From JBDOQU01 sp039839375 (GTDB taxonomy: Bacteria; Pseudomonadota; Alphaproteobacteria; DSM-16000; Inquilinaceae): a stretch of 53,986 bases of DNA. The DNA lies in the NCBI RefSeq assembly GCF_039839375.1, contig NZ_JBDOQU010000023.1, positions 1-53,986 on the forward strand, given 5' to 3'. How positions within the stretch are numbered: position 1 is the first letter of the stretch; every line of letters starts with the position of its first letter. This document shows positions 25,441 to 32,069 of the stretch, piece after piece. Below the pieces are notes generated by a model. That model saw nothing but the letters and a program-made list of their open reading frames with translations, made no database searches and was not told the origin of the DNA. The position numbers and the translations under genes are program-made.

Positions 25441-26294
25441 CAACCGATATCGAAAAGGGTGGCGGCGGACCGCCAGGAGACGGCGGGGTGGGATCGGGTC
25501 CGGATAAGGAACCGGTCGATAAAGTCCCAGCTTTCGGCGTCGTGGTCCAGATGGTGGGTGAGCAGGCCCGTCGGCTCGTCCGAATCGACGGTCCCGGCGC
25601 GGCGGGCGGCGAGGTGACGGCAGACGGCATCCAGCACCGCCCGGTCGCCCGCGAAGTCCCGGCCGCCGCGCCAGTCGATGATGTCGGCATGGGTGTTGGT
25701 CCGGGCGATCCCGCCGCCCGCCTTCCGGGGACCGAAGGTGCTGAGGCCGGCATACCCCCAGCCGGGCAGGGCTGCCGTGGTTTGCGGGCCGATCCTATTC
25801 CAGGGCGGCGTCAGGACCGGCAGGAAGCGTTCGCCGAACAGCGTTCGGAGACGGGCGGCTCCCCGGCCGAGCTCCTCGCCGATCATGGCCGGCGGCCGGT
25901 GATCGCCCAACTCCGCCTTCTTCTCGCTCTCCGGGGCGTGGTTGGCATGCGCCCAACCATGCTGAAGGATCGTCGCCGTCGTACCGCCTTCCAGCCGGCC
26001 CGCCAGCCCGTCCTCAACGAAAGCGGGGATGACGGCCAGCGCCAGCGGGACTTCGTGACGAGCGGAAAGCGACAGAAGCCGGTCGAGCGTCGGGGTCGGC
26101 ATGACGGCGTCGTCGTCCCGCCACCAGAAGGTCGCCGTCATTCCGGCCTCCGCCCATGCCGACAGTTCCTGGTCCAGGGCCGACCAGGGGTCGACGACAG
26201 GTTCGGTTGTCGGGGCGCCGGTGGCGGTCGAAATTGTAATAATCTCCTCCCTTGCCGCCGGCTTTTGTGGTCGGGAGCCGGTCGGGGGCGGCAT
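25440..26294 (-). CDS. Polysaccharide deacetylase-like (NodB-fold) protein
   Basis: Protein of up to 284 residues with a NodB-like arrangement: FWWRDDDAV (metal/catalytic aspartates), QHGWAHANHAP (the H-x3-H metal motif as HANH), TPPWNRIG (motif 3), GLSTFGPR, and LLTHHLDHD (catalytic histidine). It probably removes acetyl groups from a polysaccharide or glycan precursor. The start is unsettled: ATG 26294 overlaps a TATAAT box; a strong GGGAGGAG at 26244-26251 is followed only by ATT codons; ATG 26141 lies closest to the domain. It heads the operon continuing into the PH-like protein and Opp importer. Confidence 0.82.
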   Translation of the reverse strand: MPPPTGSRPQKPAAREEIITISTATGAPTTEPVVDPWSALDQELSAWAEAGMTATFWWRDDDAVMPTPTLDRLLSLSARHEVPLALAVIPAFVEDGLAGRLEGGTTATILQHGWAHANHAPESEKKAELGDHRPPAMIGEELGRGAARLRTLFGERFLPVLTPPWNRIGPQTTAALPGWGYAGLSTFGPRKAGGGIARTNTHADIIDWRGGRDFAGDRAVLDAVCRHLAARRAGTVDSDEPTGLLTHHLDHDAESWDFIDRFLIRTRSHPAVSWRSAATLFDIG

Positions 26295-26320
26295 TATAGG
26301 AATTTCGATCGGGGATGAAA
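26293..26320 (-). promoter_or_regulatory. Promoter of the deacetylase-opp operon
   Basis: On the minus strand TTTCAT (26315-26320) and a perfect TATAAT (26293-26298) are 16 nt apart. Transcription would start near 26286, so ATG 26294 would not be in the message and translation would begin further down. The promoter also lies just after a fragment of family A repeat at 26369-26403. Confidence 0.5.
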
Positions 26321-26368
26321 CCGCGGGGGTGACAGGCCCTGTCGAGCCGCGTCCGCGACGACGCAACG

Positions 26369-26403
26369 TCGCCGCTTCACCGGCGGCGGGGCACGGGGCT
26401 CCA
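26369..26403 (+). repeat. Family A repeat, middle-segment fragment
   Basis: GTCGCCGCTTCACCGGCGGCG followed by a GCACGGGGCTCC tail matches the centre of family A elements but lacks both palindromic arms. It directly precedes copy A3 and overlaps the longest possible N-terminal extension of the deacetylase frame. Confidence 0.5.
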
Positions 26404-26423
26404 GTGTGATCTTGTTTTTACTG

Positions 26424-26540
26424 GTCATTCCAGCGGAAGCTGGAATCCATTGGCCGTCGCCGCTTCACCGGCGGCGAAGAACCGGGTGCGGCTCCGGCTT
26501 CGTCGGCATCGTATGGATTCCGGATCAAGTCCGGAATGAC
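26424..26540 (+). repeat. Family A palindromic repeat, copy A3
   Basis: Complete element with an altered left arm, CCAGCggaaGCTGG, in which both sides of the stem changed together relative to other copies. The right arm is CCGGAtcaagTCCGG. It separates the glycosyltransferase operon end from the deacetylase operon promoter. Confidence 0.8.
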
Positions 26541-26590
26541 GTCGTTTTTTTATGACCATCATCCGTATCGAATCTCGAGGGACAGATGGA

Positions 26591-27712
26591 CTATCGGGCC
26601 TCGATCAGCATCTCCGCCGCAATCTCCGCGCCGTTCAGCGCCATGGCCGGCGGCGGGGACGGCATTTGCGCGGTGGTCTCCACGGCGGCCGCCAGGCCTT
26701 CGGGCGTCAGCGTCGCCTCCTCCAGTACCTGGGCCCGTCCAGCGCCGGCCAGCAAGCGCGCGCGGATCGCCTGCTCGGTCTCCCCGCCCGCCGCGAAGGG
26801 GACCAGCACCGACCGGCAGCCGGCGGCGAGGATGTCCATCACCGTGTTGTAGCCGGCCTGGCTGACGGAGGCGCGGCAGTGCGCCAGCAGGCCGGTGAAA
26901 TCCGGTCGCGCCCGCTCCACGATCGCGGAAGGCGGCGCGGCGGCCGCCAGCGCGGCGAAGACGGGTCCCGGCAGGTCGGGGCCGGCCAGCAGCCGCCATC
27001 GGTAGGTAGAAAGGCGCGCGGCCTCCAGCGCGATTCGCAGCAGCCTTTCGCCGACCGCGCCGCCGCCGACGGAGACGATGATCTCGTCCCTTCCCTCGTC
27101 GCTTGGGGGAGGCGGTCCCGGATCGGGGCCGACATAGCCGGTATAGCGGATCAGGTCGGCGATCCGATCAGCGAAGGGGAAGCTAGCGCCGAACGGGACG
27201 AAGGCCGGATCGCCATGGACCAGCACAAGGTCGACATGGCGGCGCGCGATCTCCGCCATCTCCGCCTCCTTGGCCGGATCCTTCTTGGCGACAAGTATGT
27301 CGCGCACGGAACTGGCGACCAGCGGCCGGCCGGGCCGGGCGCGGGCGCGCTCCAGCAGCGGCAGCAGTTCGAACCGGAAGGCGCGGCGGCCGAAGGGGAA
27401 GGTCTCCAGAAGAAGGATGTCCGGGCGCAGATCGTCATGGATGTCGAGCAGCATGGCCGTCCGCCGCGCCTTCCAGCCATCGTCGATCGGCATCCCGTCC
27501 TCCCCGACGATGGAGCCGAAGCCGGGATCGCTCGCCCGCGCTGGCGGAAGCTGAATCGTTTCGATGTCCCCGAACCCCGCTTCGGGGACGGGAAAGCCGC
27601 CTTGGGCGATCGTCACCCGCGCGCCGGCCTTCGACAGGGCCGATGCGATCCGCGCCGCCCGCCGGACATGGCCGATTCCCAGCAGGTGCTGGACGTGGAA
27701 CAGGACTTTCAT
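26591..27712 (-). CDS. GT-B glycosyltransferase, MurG/GT28-like (glycan locus)
   Basis: Protein of 373 residues with a GT-B plan. The N-terminal domain begins KVLFHVQHLLGIGHVRRA, with the loop typical of GT28-like acceptor domains. The C-terminal domain has DEIIVSVGGGAVGERLL, then SQAGYNTVMDILAAG and SVLVPFAAGGETEQ, matching the donor-binding region of MurG-like enzymes. A sugar-nucleotide donor is expected; donor and acceptor are unknown. It is the last gene of the minus-strand five-gene operon and overlaps the phosphatase stop by ATGA. The opening motif is shared with the first gene of the operon, so the two are probably paralogues. Confidence 0.85.
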   Translation of the reverse strand: MKVLFHVQHLLGIGHVRRAARIASALSKAGARVTIAQGGFPVPEAGFGDIETIQLPPARASDPGFGSIVGEDGMPIDDGWKARRTAMLLDIHDDLRPDILLLETFPFGRRAFRFELLPLLERARARPGRPLVASSVRDILVAKKDPAKEAEMAEIARRHVDLVLVHGDPAFVPFGASFPFADRIADLIRYTGYVGPDPGPPPPSDEGRDEIIVSVGGGAVGERLLRIALEAARLSTYRWRLLAGPDLPGPVFAALAAAAPPSAIVERARPDFTGLLAHCRASVSQAGYNTVMDILAAGCRSVLVPFAAGGETEQAIRARLLAGAGRAQVLEEATLTPEGLAAAVETTAQMPSPPPAMALNGAEIAAEMLIEAR

Positions 27713-28281
27713 CGGACAAGCGGCAGGTTCAGCCGCACAACCTCCGGCCTTTCCCCGCCGATCCGGAACAGATGGCCGTGGCCGTCCAGCAGCCGGTCCG
27801 GCGGTTTCGCCGTCATGTCCCAGCCCGTAGCGAGCGAGTAGAGCGCGCGAAGCACGCCCTTATGGGTGACCGTCACCGAATCGGCCTCCAGCTCCGCCAG
27901 GAAGGGCAGCAGGCGGGCCTGCACCATGCGCGGGCTTTCCCCGCCTTCGGGCCGGAAATCCAGCCCCCCGGCCTCGTTCTCCGCCATCGCGGGGCCGAGA
28001 TCGGCGCGCAGATCGGAGAGGCGGCGTCCTTCCCAAGCGCCCCAGCCCATCTCGACCAGTGCCGGCTCGACCGTGGGCGTCGCGCCCATCGCCTCGGCCG
28101 TCTCCCGGCACCGGCTGAGCGGGCTGGTGAGCCAGCGGAAGCCCTCGATCTCCGCCGGAAGCCGCCAGCCGGCCGCCTGCCGCCGCCCTTCGTCGGACAG
28201 CGGGCGGTCGGTGCGTCCCTGGAGCCGGCGCTCGGCGGTCCAGTCGGTCGCCGCGTGGCGGAAGGCGAACAGCAGCGTCAT
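27709..28281 (-). CDS. Histidine phosphatase-superfamily protein (glycan locus)
   Basis: Protein of 190 residues of the phosphoglycerate-mutase-like branch. The phosphohistidine motif is FRHAATDW (RHA in place of the more usual RHGE/RHGQ). Also seen are LTSPLSRCRETAEAM with the second arginine, EMGWGAWEGR with the acid catalyst, and VTHKGVLRALY with the second histidine. It probably hydrolyses a phosphorylated sugar or lipid intermediate. Both ends overlap the neighbouring glycosyltransferase genes by ATGA, so it is a fixed member of that operon. Confidence 0.9.
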   Translation of the reverse strand: MTLLFAFRHAATDWTAERRLQGRTDRPLSDEGRRQAAGWRLPAEIEGFRWLTSPLSRCRETAEAMGATPTVEPALVEMGWGAWEGRRLSDLRADLGPAMAENEAGGLDFRPEGGESPRMVQARLLPFLAELEADSVTVTHKGVLRALYSLATGWDMTAKPPDRLLDGHGHLFRIGGERPEVVRLNLPLVR

Positions 28282-29393
28282 CGTGCGACCGCCCGCAGGA
28301 TCGCATTGATCCGTACCGCCGTGGCGTCGAAGCCATGATCGATAGGGGTCAATCCCGCCGCCGCCCGCCCCATGGCGCGGCGGACGGCGGGATCGTCCAG
28401 CAGGACGGCGAGGGCTTCGGCGAAAGCGGCCGGGTCGCCGGGTTCGGTCAGCAGGCCGGTCAATCCGTCGCGCACCACGTCCGGCACGCCGCCATAGGCG
28501 CCGGCGACGACCGGCAAGCCGGCGGCCTGCGCCTCCAGCAGCGCCATGCCGTAGGCCTCGTTGACGGCGGGCCAGACCTTCAGGTCGGCGGCGGCGTAGA
28601 GATCGGCGAGGGTTTCGGGATCAAGGATGCCGAACCAGCGCGCCCGTGCCGGGTCGAACAGCCCGACGATATCGTCCTTCGCCGGCCCGTCGCCGACCAG
28701 CGCGATCCGCCACGGCCGGTCCCCCAGCCGCCGCAGCGCATCGGCCAGGATCTCGTAGGACCGGCGCTTGTCCCCCTGCCGCATCATGCCGACGGCGATC
28801 AGCCATGGTCCGGCTTCACCGTCCAGCAGCCGTCGGCGCGTTCGCGAGCGCCGTTTCCGGGCGGCGGCGAAGGGGGCAGTGTCGATAAAGGGTGGCAGGC
28901 GGTGCAGCCGTGCGGGATCGGGCAGCGCCGCCTTCAGCCCCTCGGCGTCGATCGCGGACATCGCCAGCACTGCGTCGGCGCGCCGCAGGGCGGCCTCGGC
29001 GGCGGCGTAGCCTTCGGCCCAAGGCCCCGTCGCCCGCTTCGGCGCGCGGGAGGCCTCCGCCACCAGATAAGGAATATCCAGCGCGTCGGCGACGGCAGGA
29101 CCGATCCAGTCGGGGGCCTTGTGGTAGAGGTGATAGGTGAACCATGCCTCCGGCGCGTCCGTCGCGCCGCGCCAGCGTTCGATCAGCCGGGCGGCGATCG
29201 CCTCTCCCCGCCGCCGGGTCCGGGCGGGCCGTCCGGGCACGGTGCCGTCGTCCCATGTCCGCAGCCGGGAGGCCAGCCTGACGTCGTGGCCGCCGGCGCG
29301 GAGGGCGGCCATCAGCAGCCGGGCCATCCGCCGGTCGCCGGACGGCGTCGGATGGTCGGGCGGCTTCATCGGCGCATGGAAGGCGACGCGCAT
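28278..29393 (-). CDS. GT4-family glycosyltransferase (glycan locus)
   Basis: Protein of 371 residues, glycosyltransferase group 1 type. The N-terminus MRVAFHAPMKPPDHPTPSG is followed by GDRRMARLLMAALRAGGHDV. The C-terminal donor domain has LIAVGMMRQGDKRRSYEIL, ALVGDGPAKDDI, and EAYGMALLEAQAAGLPVVAG, which carries the E-x7-E motif, then GLLTEPGDPAAFAEAL. The start ATG 29393 is 8 nt after the preceding stop. It is a retaining enzyme by family; the sugar is unknown. A much longer frame read on this strand is accidental. Confidence 0.9.
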   Translation of the reverse strand: MRVAFHAPMKPPDHPTPSGDRRMARLLMAALRAGGHDVRLASRLRTWDDGTVPGRPARTRRRGEAIAARLIERWRGATDAPEAWFTYHLYHKAPDWIGPAVADALDIPYLVAEASRAPKRATGPWAEGYAAAEAALRRADAVLAMSAIDAEGLKAALPDPARLHRLPPFIDTAPFAAARKRRSRTRRRLLDGEAGPWLIAVGMMRQGDKRRSYEILADALRRLGDRPWRIALVGDGPAKDDIVGLFDPARARWFGILDPETLADLYAAADLKVWPAVNEAYGMALLEAQAAGLPVVAGAYGGVPDVVRDGLTGLLTEPGDPAAFAEALAVLLDDPAVRRAMGRAAAGLTPIDHGFDATAVRINAILRAVAR

Positions 29394-29401
29394 CGCCGCC
29401 G

Positions 29402-30640
29402 TCAGGAACGCAGGCCGAACTTCACGACCAGCCGTTCGAGGCCGTTCCGGAAGGCGAAGGAGGACCGCACCCGCTCCGCCCCCGCCAGACCCAGCCGGGC
29501 GCGGGCGACGGGATCGGCGATCAGCGCGGCCAGCGCCTTGGCCAGCGCGTCCGGGGCGGCTGGTTCGACCAGCCGGCCGGTCGCACCGTCCTCGATCAGC
29601 TCCGGTATGGCGGAAATGCGCGTCGCCAGACAGGGCAGGCCGGTCGCCTGGGCCTCCATCAGCACGTTCGGCAGCCCGTCGCGGTCGCCGCTGTCGGCCA
29701 CCTTGGCGGCCAGCACGAACAGGTCGGCCTCCCGATAGGCGTCGACCACCGCGTCCTGCGCCTGCGCGCCGCGCCAACTCACGCGGTCGGAGAGGTTGAG
29801 GCGCGTCGTCGCCGCCTTCAGCTTGGGCAGAAGATCGCCGCCGCCGATATGGGTGAAGCGCCAGTGCAGGCCGGCGGGCAGCCGGGAAAGCGCCGTCAGC
29901 AGGTCGTGATAGCCCTTCTTCTCCACCGCCCGCCCGATGCTGAGCAGGCGGACCGGGTCGTCCGGGTCGCTGCCGTCGCGCGGCGGCCGGTTCACGGGGT
30001 CGGGGAAACGGTCGAAATCCAGCCCGTGATAGACCAGCTCCACCTTCGCCGGATCGTCCGCCAGCCCGGCCAGGTAATCGCGGTTGATTGCGGTGCAGGT
30101 GACGCCCCATTCGGCGGCGCGCAGCTTCCCCCGAAGCTCCCGCTCGGGCGTCGTCCAGATGTCCTTGGCGTGGGCGGAGAAGCTCCACGGCAGGCCCAGG
30201 ATCAGGGCGGCGTACCGGGCGACGGAGGACGGGGTGTGCAGGAAGTGCGCGTAGATGTCGGTCACGTCGCGCGGCATCTCGTTGGCCATCACCAGCGCCT
30301 GGCCGAAGCGCCGGACGCGGTTGCGCGTCGGGTCGCGGACCAGATCCTTCAGGAAGGTGTCCCAGGCCTCGTCGTAGCCCGGCTGCCGCCGCGCCCACGA
30401 CCAGCCCCTGAGGATCCGTCGCGGATCCTCATGCAGATATTCCGGCAGGTAGAGCACCGGGGCCGTGATCTCCCGGTGCAGCGCATGGATCTTGCGGTCC
30501 GTCGGCCGGCGCAGCGAGACGATGATCTGGCTCTGCCCGGCGTTCTGGAGGCCCAGAATCTCCTGCGCGATGAAGGTTTCCGATAGTCGCGGATAGCCCT
30601 TGACGACGATTGCCGTCCGTCTGTCGGAGGATGAAGCCAT
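29402..30640 (-). CDS. GT4-family glycosyltransferase, WcaL-like (glycan locus)
   Basis: Protein of 412 residues. The opening AIVVKGYPRLSETFIAQEI and the DIYAHFLHTPSSVARYAA, WSFSAHAKDIW blocks resemble colanic-acid-type GT4 enzymes. The donor domain has RLLSIGRAVEKKGYHDLL, IGGGDLLPKL, and RDGLPNVLMEAQATGLPCLAT with the E-x7-E motif. It lies second in the operon, 21 nt after the first gene. The cytoplasmic membrane face is the likely site of action. Confidence 0.92.
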   Translation of the reverse strand: MASSSDRRTAIVVKGYPRLSETFIAQEILGLQNAGQSQIIVSLRRPTDRKIHALHREITAPVLYLPEYLHEDPRRILRGWSWARRQPGYDEAWDTFLKDLVRDPTRNRVRRFGQALVMANEMPRDVTDIYAHFLHTPSSVARYAALILGLPWSFSAHAKDIWTTPERELRGKLRAAEWGVTCTAINRDYLAGLADDPAKVELVYHGLDFDRFPDPVNRPPRDGSDPDDPVRLLSIGRAVEKKGYHDLLTALSRLPAGLHWRFTHIGGGDLLPKLKAATTRLNLSDRVSWRGAQAQDAVVDAYREADLFVLAAKVADSGDRDGLPNVLMEAQATGLPCLATRISAIPELIEDGATGRLVEPAAPDALAKALAALIADPVARARLGLAGAERVRSSFAFRNGLERLVVKFGLRS

Positions 30641-30661
30641 GGAAGTCAGGCTGCCATGGTT

Positions 30662-31876
30662 TCAGGCGCTCTGCCGCGCGCGGAGCGTCGGCGTCGGCGC
30701 GCGATCCACGGCCGCGTCGACCAGCCGGTTGACGTTGACCAGCCCCTCCAGAAGGCCGGGAACCACGATCTCCGAAGGCTTCGGCTGGGCCGGCAGCGCC
30801 CGCAGCGCGCGGATCATGGCCGATGGCGGGCGGTGGCCGTCATCCTCCAGCATCCGGACCAGCCCCAGATCCTCGGCGCGGGAGACGCGGATATACTGCT
30901 CCATGCGCGGGCGGGTGCGGGGCACCAGGACCGCCCGCTTGTCGAAGGACAATATCTCGCAGAAGGTGTTGTAGCCGCCCATGGCGACAACGCCGACCGC
31001 CGCCTCGATCAGATTCTCCATATGGGCGTCGAAGGTGATGATCTCGACATCGTCCAGCATTTCCGCGCGGCCGATGAAGTCGGCCTGGCGTTCCCGCTGC
31101 ATGAACGGCCCCATGACGATCAGCGCCGGATGGGGCATCTTCCTGTCGGCCTCGTAGGCCGTCAGCACCCAGTCGACCATGTCCTCTCCGTCGCCGCCGC
31201 CGCCCGGCGTGACCAGCACGTGGGGTTCGTCGAACGGCGCTGCGGCCGGGCCGCCGCCGGTGGAGACCGACCGGGGCAGGTAGCCGGTATAGGCCATCTT
31301 GCTCCGGACGCCGCGCGGCAGGTCGATCCCCTTCAGCGGCTCGCAGATCTGCGGCAGCCCGTAGATCCAAATATGGTCGTACAGGTCTTCCAGCGCCGGC
31401 AGGACGTTCTTGCGCTCCCATTCCGGCGCCAGCAGGGCCGGCTCGTCCATCACGTCGCGCAAGCCCAGCGCCAGCGGCGTGCCGCGCGCCTTCAGCATCT
31501 CCAGCGTGGCCTTGGCCTCGCCGCGCAGCCCCAGCGGCTCCTTGTCGACGATCAGCAGGTCGGGATCGAAGGTCTCGGCTGTGTGCTCGATGATCGACGC
31601 CCGCATCGCCAGCGTCTCTTCGGTGTCGATATGCAGGTTGAGCGAGGTGTATTCCCCGTTCCTGAGCTTGATCACGCCCGGCACGCGCACGAAATCGACA
31701 CGCGACCGGAAGTCGAAGCTGCCGATGATCGGCGACCCCGACAGGATCAGCACGGACATGTCCTTGTGGTTCTCGACCAGATCATGGGCGATCGCCCGGC
31801 AGCGCCGCAGATGGCCCAGGCCGAAGCTGTCGTGACTGTAGATGAGAACGCGGGTCTGATCGCTGCGCTTCGCCAT
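30662..31876 (-). CDS. GT-B glycosyltransferase, GT28-like, operon-leading (glycan locus)
   Basis: Protein of 404 residues. The N-terminus VLIYSHDSFGLGHLRRCRAI matches the GLGHLRR acceptor-domain loop. The C-terminal half has HVLVTPGGGGDGEDMVDWVL, MGGYNTFCEIL and VLVPRTRPRMEQYIRA-like donor motifs (seen as RTRPRMEQYIRVSRAE). Proteins of this size with DSFGLGHLRR are widespread and usually annotated only as glycosyltransferase. The ribosome binding site CAGGGGA precedes ATG 31876. It heads the five-gene minus-strand operon and faces the ABC gene across 193 bases. Confidence 0.85.
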   Translation of the reverse strand: MAKRSDQTRVLIYSHDSFGLGHLRRCRAIAHDLVENHKDMSVLILSGSPIIGSFDFRSRVDFVRVPGVIKLRNGEYTSLNLHIDTEETLAMRASIIEHTAETFDPDLLIVDKEPLGLRGEAKATLEMLKARGTPLALGLRDVMDEPALLAPEWERKNVLPALEDLYDHIWIYGLPQICEPLKGIDLPRGVRSKMAYTGYLPRSVSTGGGPAAAPFDEPHVLVTPGGGGDGEDMVDWVLTAYEADRKMPHPALIVMGPFMQRERQADFIGRAEMLDDVEIITFDAHMENLIEAAVGVVAMGGYNTFCEILSFDKRAVLVPRTRPRMEQYIRVSRAEDLGLVRMLEDDGHRPPSAMIRALRALPAQPKPSEIVVPGLLEGLVNVNRLVDAAVDRAPTPTLRARQSA

Positions 31877-31973
31877 TCCCCTGCCTCGGCGGTCGGCTTG
31901 AGACGCGGCGGAGATGGCGGCACCGTCGCGCCGGCGATTCTTATCACGAAGCCGCGCGGCAAAACCATGCCGT

Positions 31974-32002
31974 TTGCGACACCGCCCTTCTGCGGCTATC
32001 TT
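31974..32002 (+). promoter_or_regulatory. Promoter of the ABC-cNMP-methyltransferase operon
   Basis: TTGCGA (31974-31979) and TATCTT (31997-32002) are separated by 17 nt. The predicted start near 32009 gives a ~60-nt leader before ATG 32070. It lies in the divergent region shared with the glycosyltransferase operon. Confidence 0.5.
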
Positions 32003-32069
32003 CCGCCTCTGAAACGATGGCGCGCCCGTAGGGTTGCGGGGACATCAGGCAAGGCAGCGGGCGGCTTAC

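Noticed and set aside
20540..25617. Two ~850-residue plus-strand frames opposite the opp genes
   Set aside because: Both are mirror frames of the binding protein and fused ATPase, with no domain motifs and the same compositional bias.
28278..30398. Apparent 706-residue glycosyltransferase fusion
   Set aside because: Only the part from ATG 29393 carries glycosyltransferase motifs. The rest is a shadow of the neighbouring GT4 gene.
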